Shown here: piece after piece, positions 35,884-45,233 of the stretch | Layout of the letters: every line of letters starts with the position of its first letter | How positions within the stretch are numbered: position 1 is the stretch's first letter | Assembly: GCF_014873145.1 (NCBI RefSeq) | Contig: NZ_JADBEK010000001.1 | Location: 5,704,001 to 5,768,000, forward strand | Source of the DNA: Nonomuraea angiospora | GTDB taxonomy: Bacteria > Actinomycetota > Actinomycetes > Streptosporangiales > Streptosporangiaceae | Direction: 5' to 3' | DNA: 64,000 nucleotides | Translations under genes and position numbers: made by a program | The notes under the pieces: generated by a model | What the model saw: the letters and a program-made list of their open reading frames with translations, nothing else | Told to the model about the DNA's origin: nothing | Database searches by the model: none

Positions 35884-36828
35884 TCAGCCGGCGCAGTCGG
35901 CGCCCGTCGAGCCGGGCGGGAAGGACTCCTCCAGCCGCCGGCACACCCCCTCGGTCATCCGGAGTTTGACGGAGCCCACGTTCATCTCCAGGTGGACCGG
36001 GTCGCGCGTGCTGGGCACGGGCACCACCTGCGGCCCCCGCGACAGCAACCAGGCCAGGGCCAGGCGGCCCGTGCTGACGTCCATGTTCGCCGCCTCGGTC
36101 TCGACCCGCCGCAGCATCGCGATGTTGCGCGGGAGGTTGTGCGGCGAGAACCGGGGATCCGCCCGGCGGGGGTCGGCCGGGCCGAGCCGCGAGGGCGCCA
36201 GGCTACGCCCGGTCAGGAAGCCGCGGCCCAGCGGCCGGCCGGCCAGCACGCCGATCCCGAGCTCGCGCGCCACCGGTAGCTGGTCGAGCTCGACCGTACG
36301 GTGCCAAAGGGAGTATTCCGTCGCCAGGGCGGCCACCGGATGGACCGCGTGGGCCCGGCGGAGCTGCTCCCCCGTCACCCCCGACAGGCCGACGTGGCGG
36401 GCCTTGCCCGCGGTCACCAGGTCCGCCAGCTGGCGGGCGGTCTCCTCGACCGGCACGGACGGCTCCTCGTGGCCGGCGATGTAGAGGTCGACGTAGTCGA
36501 CGCCCAGGCGCTTCAGCGAGGCGTCGCACGCCTGCGCCAGCTCTCCGCAGCCGGTGCCGCGCTGGACGGTCCGCGTCGCCAGGAGCACGTCGTCACGCCA
36601 GGGCCGGACGGCCTCGCCGACGAGCCGCTCGACCTCGCCGTCGGCGTGGTCGTCGGACATGTCGAGCAGCGTCACGCCCACGTCGAGAACGTAGTGGATC
36701 AGCGCCAGGGACTCCGAGCGGTCGACGTGGCCGTACACGCCTGAGAGGGCCAGACACCCGAAGCCCAGACACGAGGTGATGAGCCCCGCATCGCCCAGCC
36801 TTCTGCTGTCCACGACACTCCCCTTCAT
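35884..36828 (-). CDS. Aldo/keto reductase
   Basis: A 314-residue NADPH-dependent reductase of the AKR superfamily. The TIM barrel motifs are SRRLGDAGLITSCLGFGCLALSGVYG at the N-terminus, LLDMSDDHADGEVERLVGEAV (catalytic-Tyr region, where the usual Tyr position reads H/D, so activity is uncertain), and the C-terminal LSRGPQVVPVPSTRDPVHLEMN, which binds the cofactor. A GTG at 36813 after AAGGGGAG is a plausible alternative start. A TAGGGGT promoter upstream links it to the cluster regulon. The substrate is unknown. Confidence 0.82.
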   Translation of the reverse strand: MKGSVVDSRRLGDAGLITSCLGFGCLALSGVYGHVDRSESLALIHYVLDVGVTLLDMSDDHADGEVERLVGEAVRPWRDDVLLATRTVQRGTGCGELAQACDASLKRLGVDYVDLYIAGHEEPSVPVEETARQLADLVTAGKARHVGLSGVTGEQLRRAHAVHPVAALATEYSLWHRTVELDQLPVARELGIGVLAGRPLGRGFLTGRSLAPSRLGPADPRRADPRFSPHNLPRNIAMLRRVETEAANMDVSTGRLALAWLLSRGPQVVPVPSTRDPVHLEMNVGSVKLRMTEGVCRRLEESFPPGSTGADCAG

Positions 36829-36855
36829 TCGGCCGGCACGTTATACATACGATCT

Positions 36856-36892
36856 GTGGGCCGTGATTGTGCCACAACCCCTATCCCCCCTA
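36856..36892 (-). promoter_or_regulatory. TAGGGGT promoter before the aldo/keto reductase gene
   Basis: On the minus strand TAGGGGG (36892-36886) and TAGGGGT (36883-36877), with a xAnnnT hexamer (GATCGT) about 22 bases further. It has the same layout as the promoters at 31112 and 48644. Confidence 0.5.
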
Positions 36893-36978
36893 TGGGCAGA
36901 TGAATAAGGGGAGAATCTTTCCCGTTTATGCCGCCTGACACAGAACGCAACGATCAGTTATACACCTAGTTAATGACG

Positions 36979-37011
36979 CTGCCCACCACGCGGACTCCGC
37001 GTGGTGGGCAG
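36979..37011 (-). terminator. Terminator of the LAL regulator gene
   Basis: Perfect 15-bp stem CTGCCCACCACGCGG with a 3-base loop, 13 bases past the stop codon. Confidence 0.85.
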
Positions 37012-37023
37012 GCTCTGGGAGGG

Positions 37024-39768
37024 TTAGCGGACGGCCGGGCTCAGCTCCAGATCGGTGGGAAGATCCGAACGCTGGGTGATTCCGAGCTTGCGATAGATGC
37101 GCGTCAAGTGCTGTTCCACCGTGCTCACCGTGATGAACAGCTTGGCCGCGATCTCGCGGTTGGTGTAGCCGACGGAGGCCAGGCCGGCGACCCGGCGCTC
37201 GGCGTCGCTGAGGATGGCCACGACCTTGCTGATCTCCGCGTTCTGCCCGTCGCCGGCGGAGGAGGCGTCACCGGCCAGCGCCTGGCTCAGCGGCTGGGCA
37301 CCGCACTCCTGGGCGAGGATGCGCGTACGGCTGGCGATGATGCCCGCCCTGCGGAACTCCCCGACGCTGTGGAACGCCTCGGTGAGGTCGAACAGCGACC
37401 GGGCCAGCTCGTAGCGGTCGCCGCAGGCCTGCAGGCGGTCCGTGGACTGCCGCAGCAGCATGGGCCGGTGCCGGAGCTCGCTCGTGGCGGCCAGCAGGCG
37501 CAGCGCGATGCCCTGCGTACGCGAGGCCATGGGGCCGCAGCGTGACAACTGCTCCTCGACCAGGGCACGGGCCTCGTCGTGCTCGCCCATCCGGATGAGC
37601 GCCTCGGCCGCGTCGGCGCGCCAGGCGATGAAGCCCGGCGTGTCCATCTCCCACTCGCCCATGAGCTCGCCGCAGAAGCGGAAGTCCCGCAGCGCCGCCG
37701 CCGGATGGTCCACGGCCAGGTGGTAGCGCCCTCGGGCGTGCAGGTAGTGCAGCCCGAAGCGGGTGCGCAGCATGGCGTCCGGGACCGCGGTGTTGACCTG
37801 GGCGAGCGCCTGGTCGTACTGCCCCATGGCCGTGCCGGCCAGCATCAGGTTGGCCAGCGGGGACCCCACGGTGACGCCCCAGCTGGCCGGCGGGATGAGC
37901 TCCAGGGCCAGGCGCGCGGACGAGGCCGCGGTCTGCAGGTCGCCGCGCCGCATGGCGATCTCGGCGCGGATCGCGGTGAGCCGGGCCCGGCGGGCCGGCG
38001 CGCTGCGGGACTGCGCCTCCTCGATGAAGGCGTCGCACCACGGCGCCGCCTTGTCCGGCCAGCCGCCGTAGGTGAGCGCGAGCAGCGAGCTCTCCACCGT
38101 GTCCATGGACATCTCGTCCAGGCGGGAGCTGTGCAGGATCCGTTCCACCGTGGCCAGGGTGCGCTCGCGGGGACCGCGGGTGAGCACCGAGGTCAGGGCG
38201 TTGATCGCCTCCAGCCGCCGGCTCACCCGCACCGGTAAGACGGCCTCCTTGTTCTGCTCGGTGGTCGCCCTGTTGACGTGGGCCAGCAGCGGCGGCGCCG
38301 AGGCGCGCAGCCACAACCGGGTGCCGACCAGCTCGGCCACGGTCTGCGGCTCGGTGTCGCCGGTCTCCTTCAGGTGTTCGAGCACCTGGCAGGCGTCGTC
38401 CACCTTGCCGTGCCAGAGCAGTGCCCTGGCCAGGACGACCGCGTCGCTGCCGCGCAGGGTGCCGTTGTGCAGGGCGTCGGTCAGCTCGGCGATGTGCTCG
38501 GCGGGGGTGCTGGGGTTGATGCGCCACTCCGCGCGCATCAGGAGCGTGGCGATGGTGGTACGCCGCCGCTCGTCGGTGCAGCAGCGCCAGGCGAGCTTGA
38601 GATAGTCGACGGCCTCGTCCACGAACCCGTCGTCCAGCCGGTGCAGCGCCGCGGCCTCCAGCACCGGGACGGCCCACGGCAGGTCGGTGGCGTCGGCGCC
38701 GGCCAGGTGCTCGGCTATCACGACGTCGTCGGCCCCCTCCAGGTGCAGCAGCTCGGCGGCCCTGCGGTGGACGCTGCGCCGCGTCTCGTCGCCCAGCTCG
38801 GCCAGCACCGTCTCCCTGGCGATCTCGGCCCGGTAGTGGCCCGACTCCAGCAGGCCGGCGGTCTCCAGCCAGCGGGTGGCCTGGGCCACCGTCGTGCCGT
38901 CCGCGTCGACCAGGCGCTGCAGGAGCTCCGGGTCGTCCAGCACCGATAGCCAGCCGGCCACCTGCAGGAGCGCGGGGTCGGCCCGGTGCAGGCAGGACAG
39001 CACGGCCTCGCCGTAACGCTCGGCGGGGGCGCCGCCGCTCGTCCCGAAGTCCTCGATCAGGCCCCTGAGCAGGAGCGGGTTGCCGCCGCTCAGCGCGTAC
39101 CAGTCCGGGGCCACGGCTTCGGCCGCCACCTCCCCCAGGTGCTCGGCCGCCATGCTCACCACCGCGTCGTACGACAGCGGCGCCAGCCGCACGGCCGTGC
39201 AGTGCGGCTGGCGCAGCATCTCGGTGGCGAAGAAGCCGTGGGTGTGCGGCCGGTAGTCGGCCTGGCCGAACACCGCCATGAGCGGGGAGTATCTGGCCCT
39301 GCGGACCAGGTAGGACAGGCAGAGCAGCGAGGCCCTGTCGGCGAGGTGGACGTCGTCGACGACGATCACCAGCGGGTGGCGCTCGGCGAGCGAGAGCAGC
39401 ACCGCGCACAGCGAGTGGACGATCTGGGCGTCCACCTGTTCAAAGCTCTCCCCCTTCGCGGGGGAGGCCATCTGCGCGCCCTCTCGCAGCAGGTCCGCCG
39501 CGAGCGCGCGTACGTCTTCCTGTAGCGGCGCGTTCTGGAAGAGCTGGCCGAGCACGCCCAGCGGCAGGTCGCTCTCCGCCCGGGTGGCCGAGGCCACCAG
39601 CGGCAGCGCGCCGTGCTCCAGAGCCTGCTCGGCGAAGGCGTGCAGGAGCTCGCTCTTGCCCGTCGCAACGACTCCCGTCACCATTGCGACCCGGCCCTTG
39701 CCGCTCACGGCCTCGGCGAGGAGACCTTGCATGGAGGCCATGGCGGTGTCTCTTTCGTACAGCCCCAT
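37024..39768 (-). CDS. LAL-type LuxR transcriptional regulator
   Basis: A 914-residue ATP-binding regulator of the large LuxR (LAL) type. The N-terminal STAND-like ATPase has Walker A TGVVATGKSELL (about residue 35) and Walker B PLVIVVDDVHLAD (about 120). A long helical middle (tetratricopeptide-like) follows, and a C-terminal LuxR helix-turn-helix (LSDAERRVAGLASVGYTNREIAAKLF...) ends the protein. LAL proteins are common pathway-specific activators of antibiotic clusters. Its place amid the cluster makes it the first candidate for binding the TAGGGGT boxes. The ATG at 39768 is preferred to the GTG at 39777, because AAGGGG is better spaced for it. Confidence 0.92.
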   Translation of the reverse strand: MGLYERDTAMASMQGLLAEAVSGKGRVAMVTGVVATGKSELLHAFAEQALEHGALPLVASATRAESDLPLGVLGQLFQNAPLQEDVRALAADLLREGAQMASPAKGESFEQVDAQIVHSLCAVLLSLAERHPLVIVVDDVHLADRASLLCLSYLVRRARYSPLMAVFGQADYRPHTHGFFATEMLRQPHCTAVRLAPLSYDAVVSMAAEHLGEVAAEAVAPDWYALSGGNPLLLRGLIEDFGTSGGAPAERYGEAVLSCLHRADPALLQVAGWLSVLDDPELLQRLVDADGTTVAQATRWLETAGLLESGHYRAEIARETVLAELGDETRRSVHRRAAELLHLEGADDVVIAEHLAGADATDLPWAVPVLEAAALHRLDDGFVDEAVDYLKLAWRCCTDERRRTTIATLLMRAEWRINPSTPAEHIAELTDALHNGTLRGSDAVVLARALLWHGKVDDACQVLEHLKETGDTEPQTVAELVGTRLWLRASAPPLLAHVNRATTEQNKEAVLPVRVSRRLEAINALTSVLTRGPRERTLATVERILHSSRLDEMSMDTVESSLLALTYGGWPDKAAPWCDAFIEEAQSRSAPARRARLTAIRAEIAMRRGDLQTAASSARLALELIPPASWGVTVGSPLANLMLAGTAMGQYDQALAQVNTAVPDAMLRTRFGLHYLHARGRYHLAVDHPAAALRDFRFCGELMGEWEMDTPGFIAWRADAAEALIRMGEHDEARALVEEQLSRCGPMASRTQGIALRLLAATSELRHRPMLLRQSTDRLQACGDRYELARSLFDLTEAFHSVGEFRRAGIIASRTRILAQECGAQPLSQALAGDASSAGDGQNAEISKVVAILSDAERRVAGLASVGYTNREIAAKLFITVSTVEQHLTRIYRKLGITQRSDLPTDLELSPAVR

Positions 39769-40432
39769 GATGGACACCCCTTTTAGAAAGGCAATTTCCG
39801 GCCGGAAGGGGTTCTGAGGTCCAAGGAGCCATTCAGCTCTTTTTTCGGCTTCGATTTCACGATCCGTCGGACTTGTCGCACGACCCTCAACCTCTTCCGT
39901 GTCCGGTTATGGGTTGACGGTCCTCACGTTAGGTGTCAGTTCGGGGTGCCCACAATATGACTTATCCTTAATACCGCCCACCGCTCCACACGGACCAACC
40001 GGTCTCCAACTTTCGGACCAACGCGTGGTCCGAGTCGATCCGCCGGGCGGTCACCTCGGGGCGGCACCAGGCCCTGGGCCGCCCTCCGCGGCCCCGCGGC
40101 CCAGGGGCGGGCGGGGGCCCGGCCGTCCCGGCGAAGCGCTTGAGTCATTTATTACCGGCGCGTTAACATTGGCCGAGCAGCGCTAATGCGAGCCATGCTC
40201 ATGTCGATCCAGGCCGTCTCCCCGGCCCCTGGAGCCCTCCGCGGTGCCCCCTCAAGATAGGGCACCCTAAGTCACAGAATATTGACATTCCCTGCGTCGC
40301 AGGCGTTCCCACTGGTCACAGGGCTCGCAGGCCCGGAACGCAGGCCGCGACGCATCGGGGCCTATGTTCATACAGTTGCCTACTCACCAGTGTTGACCCA
40401 AGATGTAAGCATTCGTGCATTTCCAAGGGGAC
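39769..40432. other. Long divergent intergenic region with hairpin
   Basis: About 660 bases between the LAL and sensor-kinase genes. No supported gene was seen. At 40243-40266 there is a 7-bp stem GGTGCCC/GGGCACC overlapping TAGGG-CA-CCCTA (40258-40269), a palindromic form of the cluster's TAGGGGT box. The region must hold both divergent promoters. Confidence 0.5.
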
Positions 40433-41536
40433 ATGGTGGGAGAAATTGCGCAAAGGGGCGAGCAAGATGCCACGGGGACTGCGAATCTTATCGAGGAGTG
40501 CCGAGCCGACATACTGAGCAGGTACGAGCAGGGACTGGCCTCGATCGGCAGCGTACTGATCAGGGATCAGCATACGAAAGCCCAGGTCATGGCGAACGCG
40601 GGCGAGATCCTGACGGAGATGGCCGGCACGCTGCGCGCAGGCCGCTTGCTCGACGACGAGACGTCCCGTTTCCTGTCCTGGGACATCGGCGTGGCCAGAG
40701 CGTCCGCCGGTATCCACCCGAGAGAGTCCCTACTGGCCGCGTCGGTCTTCTTCCGCGCCGCATTCACTACTCTCAGTCACCGACTTCAGGACGACACCCA
40801 CGCCGCCCGGCTGCTCAGGCTCGTGGTGACGGCCCTGGAACAGAGCATCTCCCTGCGCATCCGAGAGGCTTCGAGCAGCTACACCGGGTTCTTGCTGAAC
40901 CAGGTGACCGAGGCGCAGATGGCCGAGCGCCGCCGGATCGCCAGGGAGTTACACGACCGCATCGGCCACAGCCTCAGCGTCGCCCAGCGCCAGCTGGAGC
41001 TGTCGAACCTCTACCGGCCGTCCGAGCCGGCCAAGGCGCTGGCCAAACTGGAAATGGCGCAGCAGGCCATCCAGGAGACGATGTGCAGCCTGCGCCAGGT
41101 GACCTCCGACCTTCACCCTCCCGACGGGAGGACCTTGGAGAAGGGACTGCTCGGCTACCTGGACGTGATCGGGACCGACGACGTACAGGTCGAGCTCATC
41201 GTCAACGGCGACCAGAGCTGGGCGCCCCCGATCGTCAGCGAGGAGTGCCTGCTCATCCTGCGCGAAGCGGCCCGCAACGCGCTCACCCACGGAGACCCTT
41301 CGACCATCTTCATCCGGATCGACGTCGCGCCGCACGAGCTGATCGCCTCCGTGATCGACGACGGCTGCGGCTTCGACCCGAGCCAGCAGGCGCCCAAGGG
41401 CAGCCTGGGCCTGTCCTCCATCCGGGAACGCACCCAGCTGCTCGGCGGCACGGTCACCATCGCGAGCGAACCCGGCAAGGGGGCGAGGGTCGACCTCGCG
41501 GTGCCCATCCAGAGGCGACCCTATGATCAGGAGTGA
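40433..41536 (+). CDS. Cytoplasmic sensor histidine kinase (NarL-partner type)
   Basis: A kinase of about 367 residues without membrane segments. Residues 1-165 are an all-helical sensor resembling the RsbRD N-terminal domain. The HisKA_3 box RRIARELHDRIGHSLS supplies the phosphorylated His, and the ATPase domain has LREAARNALTHG (N box), DDGCGFDP (G1) and GSLGLSSIRER (G2). The signal is probably internal. The start is uncertain: ATG at 40433, GTG at 40436 (better spaced after AAGGGG) or GTG at 40415. It overlaps the response regulator gene by 14 bases. Confidence 0.88.
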   Translation: MVGEIAQRGEQDATGTANLIEECRADILSRYEQGLASIGSVLIRDQHTKAQVMANAGEILTEMAGTLRAGRLLDDETSRFLSWDIGVARASAGIHPRESLLAASVFFRAAFTTLSHRLQDDTHAARLLRLVVTALEQSISLRIREASSSYTGFLLNQVTEAQMAERRRIARELHDRIGHSLSVAQRQLELSNLYRPSEPAKALAKLEMAQQAIQETMCSLRQVTSDLHPPDGRTLEKGLLGYLDVIGTDDVQVELIVNGDQSWAPPIVSEECLLILREAARNALTHGDPSTIFIRIDVAPHELIASVIDDGCGFDPSQQAPKGSLGLSSIRERTQLLGGTVTIASEPGKGARVDLAVPIQRRPYDQE

Positions 41537-42185
41537 GCAACCGACCACCGTGGCCATCGTGGACGACCACGCGCTCTTCCGCGAGGGACTCAGGGAGATC
41601 CTGGAATCCCAGGAGGGGCTGGTCGTGGTGGGCGAGGCCGGCACCTCCAGCGGCGCGCTCAGCATGGTGGCCGACAAGAAGCCGGACATTCTCCTGCTCG
41701 ACGTGGAGATCCCCGGCGACTCCGCCACCGACACCGTGACCCGCCTGCGCATCCAGTCACCGAACACGCAGATCATCATCCTGAGCATGTACGACGGACC
41801 GCAGCTGCTGCACCGGCTCCTGGCCGCCGGCATCCGCGGATACCTGCTGAAGAGCGTCCACTGGCACGAGCTGGTGTCGGCCATCCGGAGCGTGCACGAC
41901 GAGCCGGAACGGGTCGTGCTCGCCGTCTCACGCGAGAGCCTCGCCCAGATGGAGAGCTCACCGTCCGAGGTGCTGACGAGCAAGGAGCGGGAGGTCCTCG
42001 AGCTGGCCGCGCAGGCGCTCAGCAACCGGCAGATCGCCGCCCGCATCAACACCACGGAAGCCACGGTGAAGCGCCACCTGCGCAACATCTTCGTCAAGCT
42101 CGGGGCCGCCTCGCGCATCGACGCCGTCAACCGGGCGATCGACGCCTCACTGATCACACCATCACGGACACGATCCGACAATTAG
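41523..42185 (+). CDS. NarL/FixJ-type response regulator
   Basis: A 220-residue response regulator, cognate to the preceding kinase by overlap. The receiver has VAIVDDHALFREGL, the phosphorylated Asp in ILLLDVEIP (about residue 59) and the conserved Lys in GYLLKSV. The LuxR-type helix-turn-helix (LTSKEREVLELAAQALSNRQIAARINTTEATVKRHL) is in the C-terminus. It is a second candidate for binding the TAGGGGT boxes of the cluster. Confidence 0.92.
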   Translation: MIRSEQPTTVAIVDDHALFREGLREILESQEGLVVVGEAGTSSGALSMVADKKPDILLLDVEIPGDSATDTVTRLRIQSPNTQIIILSMYDGPQLLHRLLAAGIRGYLLKSVHWHELVSAIRSVHDEPERVVLAVSRESLAQMESSPSEVLTSKEREVLELAAQALSNRQIAARINTTEATVKRHLRNIFVKLGAASRIDAVNRAIDASLITPSRTRSDN

Positions 42186-42296
42186 CCATATATATGAATA
42201 AATCGGACCCCCTTCCCGGGGTAGGTTCACCCCGCAACCGTCTCCGGAGAGCCCGAGAAGAAGCGCCCGAACATTTTCTTCCGCGAAGGCCCTGCC

Positions 42297-42308
42297 TAGC
42301 GTGGAATT
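42297..42308 (+). promoter_or_regulatory. -10 element of a probably leaderless gene
   Basis: TAGCGT at 42297-42302 stands six bases before the GTG start of the phosphopantetheinyl transferase gene, and no Shine-Dalgarno is present. Confidence 0.45.
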
Positions 42309-43043
42309 GTGAACACCAATGCATTCATCGGGAGCATCCTCCCGCCGTGGGTGGTGGCGGTCGACACGTTCGACGACCACGACGCGGTGCTCTTCCCTGG
42401 GGAAGAAGAGGTGATCAGCCGATCGGTGGAGAGCCGGCGCAAGGAGTTCGCCACGGCACGCATGTGCGCCAGGACCGCGATGGGGCTGCTCGGCCTGCCC
42501 GAGCAGCCTCTCCTGCCGGGCGTGCGCGGTGAACCTCAGTGGCCGAAGGGCTTCGTGGGCAGCATCACCCACTGCGCCGGTTACCGCGGCGCCGTCGTCA
42601 GCCCCGGCACCGACACCATCACGATCGGCATCGACGCCGAGCCCAACCAGCCGCTGTCGTACGGCGTCCTGGAGGCGGTCTCCCTGGCCGAGGAGCGCAA
42701 GTCGCTGACCGCGCTCGCCGCCGACTACCCGGACGTCGCCTGGGACCGCCTGCTGTTCTCGGCGAAGGAGTCGGTCTACAAGGCCTGGTTCCCGCTGGCG
42801 AAGCGGTGGCTCGACTTCGAGGACGCGATCCTCACCTTCAACCCGGTGCAGGGCACGTTCTCCGCCCGGCTCCTGGTGACCGGGCCGCAGGTGGAGGGCC
42901 GGCAGCTGATGGGCTTCTCCGGCACGTGGAAGGCCCAGGACGGCCTCATCGTCACCGCCATCGTCAAGGCCACCGGCCCCGCCGCCCGCCGCCACCGCGC
43001 GGCACACAGGCGCCCCGCCGCCGCCCAGCCCGTCAAGGCCTGA
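42309..43043 (+). CDS. 4'-phosphopantetheinyl transferase (Sfp/EntD type)
   Basis: A 244-residue enzyme that adds the phosphopantetheine arm to carrier domains, needed by the NRPSs of this cluster. EntD-type motifs are visible: RKEFATARMCARTAMGLLG, GFVGSITHCAGY, IGIDAEPN and FSAKESVYKAWFP, giving the magnesium ligands Asp and Glu and the catalytic Lys. The last 20 residues are basic and Ala-rich. The start is GTG at 42309 with a -10-like TAGCGT six bases upstream. Its 3' flank holds a 34-bp tandem repeat. Confidence 0.92.
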   Translation: MNTNAFIGSILPPWVVAVDTFDDHDAVLFPGEEEVISRSVESRRKEFATARMCARTAMGLLGLPEQPLLPGVRGEPQWPKGFVGSITHCAGYRGAVVSPGTDTITIGIDAEPNQPLSYGVLEAVSLAEERKSLTALAADYPDVAWDRLLFSAKESVYKAWFPLAKRWLDFEDAILTFNPVQGTFSARLLVTGPQVEGRQLMGFSGTWKAQDGLIVTAIVKATGPAARRHRAAHRRPAAAQPVKA

Positions 43044-43164
43044 CCCCGGCCGGACGGCGCGGCCCACACCCGCCGCGCCCGACTCCATGTCTCCGGCCGG
43101 GCACGGCGACGGCGCCCCACACGCGCCCGCTCCGCCCGGCGCTCGCCGCGCCACACGCGCCCCC

Positions 43165-43248
43165 TCCCGGCGCCAGTCGCGCCGCACGTGCCCGCTCCTC
43201 CCGGCGCCAGTCGCGCCGCACGTGCCCGCTCCTCCCGGCGCCCGCCGG
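43165..43248. repeat. 34-bp tandem repeat, about 2.5 exact copies
   Basis: Two identical 34-bp units (43165-43198 and 43199-43232) beginning TCCCGGCGCCAGTCGCGC, then a partial third; a degenerate copy precedes them. There are no spacers, so this is not a CRISPR. Confidence 0.85.
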
Positions 43249-43361
43249 CATGCGGCCGCCCCTCCCCGTGAACCGCAAGGCGGGTGAACGGCTCCCGCCC
43301 CGGTCGCGACGCGCGAGGACCCACCGACGCGAAAGCCCGGCACAGCGGCCGGGCATGCGAC

Positions 43362-43394
43362 TGACGGTGGCGTTCAGACGACCCGCCACCGTCA
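43362..43394 (-). terminator. Terminator of the leftward ABC exporter operon
   Basis: 11-bp stem TGACGGTGGCG / CGCCACCGTCA with an 11-base loop, 20 bases past the permease stop. Confidence 0.7.
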
Positions 43395-43414
43395 CGAGGA
43401 ACGAGGGTTCGAGG

Positions 43415-44266
43415 TCAGCTGTCCCTGGCCGTCCAGCGGAACGTCTTCAGGCACAGCAGCAGCGCGCCGACGCACCAGGCACCGAGCACGATGGCCGTCA
43501 TCGGGAGCTGCCACGACCCGGAGGGCTCCAGGGCCGCCGCGTGTTCCGGCAGGAAGACCGACCGCATGCCCTGAGTGATCCACTTGAGCGGGAACAGCGA
43601 CGCGAAGAACTGGAGGATGCCCGGCACGTCGGAGAAGGGCATGAAGACGCCGGAGCAGAACTGCACGATGAGGAAGGGCAGCGTGATCACCGCGTTGGCC
43701 CCGCGCGTCGACTTCGGCAGGCTGCCGGCCGCGATGCCCAGGAGCGCGCAGGCCGTACCGCCGAGGAGCAGCACCCAGGCGAACGTCAGCCACCGGTCGA
43801 GCGAGGTGGGCACCTGGATGCCGAACAGCAGCGCTCCCACCATGACCAGGATGGCGACCTCGGCGACCATGCACACCAGGACCTGGATGATCTTCCCGCC
43901 GAAATACGCCATCCGCGGCATCGGCATGCCGTAGAGCCGCTTCAGGGTCCCGTCGTGGCGTTCCAGGGCGATGTTGATGCCCAGGTTCTGGAAGGACGTG
44001 CCCATCACGCCGGCGCCGATCATGCCGGCCGTGAGGATCTGGGCGCCCGTGATCCCGGCGATGGCCGGCTTGTTGATCTGCATCGCGCCCAGCAGCATCA
44101 GCATGATCGCCGGGAGCGAGAAGATGACGATGAACTGGCTCTTGGTGCGGAAGAAGCTCCTGAGCTCCAGCGCGCCCCGCTTGAGCGCCAGGCTCCAGGC
44201 GCTGGGCAGACTCACCGAGCTCGCGGCGGGGCTGCGAGTCGTCGGTCTCGACATCGTGGTGGTCAC
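43415..44266 (-). CDS. ABC-2 type exporter permease (DrrB-like)
   Basis: A 283-residue membrane protein with about six segments of the ABC-2 export type, the partner of the overlapping ATPase gene. The start (SLALKRGALELRSFFRTKSQFIVIFSLPAIMLMLLG) and the later FLIVQFCSGVFMPFSDVPGILQFFASLFPLKWITQGMR match family members such as DrrB. GTG start overlaps the ATPase stop by 4 bases. It probably exports the cluster product or gives self-protection. Confidence 0.9.
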   Translation of the reverse strand: MTTTMSRPTTRSPAASSVSLPSAWSLALKRGALELRSFFRTKSQFIVIFSLPAIMLMLLGAMQINKPAIAGITGAQILTAGMIGAGVMGTSFQNLGINIALERHDGTLKRLYGMPMPRMAYFGGKIIQVLVCMVAEVAILVMVGALLFGIQVPTSLDRWLTFAWVLLLGGTACALLGIAAGSLPKSTRGANAVITLPFLIVQFCSGVFMPFSDVPGILQFFASLFPLKWITQGMRSVFLPEHAAALEPSGSWQLPMTAIVLGAWCVGALLLCLKTFRWTARDS

Positions 44267-45114
44267 GGCTGGTCTCCGATCAGGCCGAGGTAGATGTCTT
44301 CGAGGGTCGGCCGGGTCACGGCCAGCTCCGGGATCTCCCCCTCGAACTGGCGGCCCAGCTCGGCGACGACCTGCGTGGGCGTCGCCGTCTTCACGCTGTG
44401 CTCCCCGTCCGGGCCGGACCAGCTCACGGTGGCCATCGCCTGCGCGCGGCCGGCCAGCGTGGCCGGCTCCCCCAGCGCGACGACCTGGCCCCCGACGATC
44501 ACTCCCACCCGGTCGGCCAGCGCCTCGGCCTCGTCCAGGTAGTGCGTGGTCAGCAGGATGGTGGTGCCCTCGTCGGCCAGCTGCGAGATCAGGTCCCAGA
44601 ACTGCCGGCGTGCCACGGGGTCGAACCCCGTGGTGGGCTCGTCAAGGAAGACCAGCTCGGGATTGCCCACGACGCCGAGCGCCACGTCGACCCTGCGCCG
44701 CTGGCCGCCGGACAGGTGGCGGGTGCGGACGTCGGCCTTGCCGGTGAGGCCGACGAGCTCGATCACGTGGTCGGGGTCACGCGGGCTCGGGTAATAGGTC
44801 GCGTAGTGGTGGACCATCTCCCGGACGGTCATCTCCGCGGCGTCGGTGGCCGACTGCAGCACGATGCCGAGCCTGGCGCGCCAGGCCCTGCCGGCCTGGC
44901 CGGGGTCCTCTCCGAGCACGCTGACGTCGCCGGTGTCGCGGCGGCGGTGCCCTTCGAGGATCTCAACAGTGGTCGTCTTGCCTGCGCCGTTGGGGCCGAG
45001 GAGCGCGAACACCTCACCCCTGGCGATGTCCAGGTCGACGCCGTCTATGGCGACCACGTCGCCATATCGCTTGCGCAGCTCACGTACGCGCACCGCTGTA
45101 TCGCTCATACCCAT
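44263..45114 (-). CDS. ABC exporter ATP-binding protein (DrrA-like)
   Basis: A 283-residue ATPase. Walker A GPNGAGKTTTVEILEG, signature LSGGQRRRVDVALG, Walker B LVFLDEPTTGFDP and the switch His (LLTTHYLDEAEAL) are complete; the C-terminal extension is typical of DrrA/CcmA-like drug exporters. The start is ATG at 45114 or 45108; the site lies close to a putative -10, so the transcript may be almost leaderless. A TAGGGGT box upstream ties it to the cluster's regulon. Confidence 0.92.
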   Translation of the reverse strand: MGMSDTAVRVRELRKRYGDVVAIDGVDLDIARGEVFALLGPNGAGKTTTVEILEGHRRRDTGDVSVLGEDPGQAGRAWRARLGIVLQSATDAAEMTVREMVHHYATYYPSPRDPDHVIELVGLTGKADVRTRHLSGGQRRRVDVALGVVGNPELVFLDEPTTGFDPVARRQFWDLISQLADEGTTILLTTHYLDEAEALADRVGVIVGGQVVALGEPATLAGRAQAMATVSWSGPDGEHSVKTATPTQVVAELGRQFEGEIPELAVTRPTLEDIYLGLIGDQP

Positions 45115-45115
45115 C

Positions 45116-45218
45116 AGGGTTGGGGATCGGCCCCGCCGCCGACACCCCTATTTAGGGTTTCACCTGGTCATACGTCTAAGCCGCAGGTCGGACCCCAAAT
45201 CAAGGAGCTGACCCCCTA
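45116..45218. promoter_or_regulatory. Divergent promoter region with TAGGG palindrome between two ABC operons
   Basis: ACCCCTA-TT-TAGGGT at 45144-45158 is a palindromic pair. Read leftward, TAGGGGT is followed after 22 bases by AACCCT, a -10-like hexamer just before the exporter ATPase gene. A further ACCCCCTA lies at 45211-45218 before the rightward gene. Confidence 0.55.
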
Positions 45219-45233
45219 TCAACCGTTCGGAGG

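Larger units (their letters stand above)
43044..43414. other. Gene-free stretch with tandem repeat
   Basis: 370 bases between convergent genes. It contains the 34-bp repeat (43165-43248) and the hairpin at 43362-43394; no gene is supported. Confidence 0.7.

Noticed and set aside
39899..40186. A 95-codon ORF in the LAL/kinase intergenic region
   Set aside because: No ribosome site, no family resemblance and Pro/Gly-rich low-complexity sequence.
43165..43248. CRISPR-like repeats
   Set aside because: Copies abut each other with no unique spacers and there are no cas genes.
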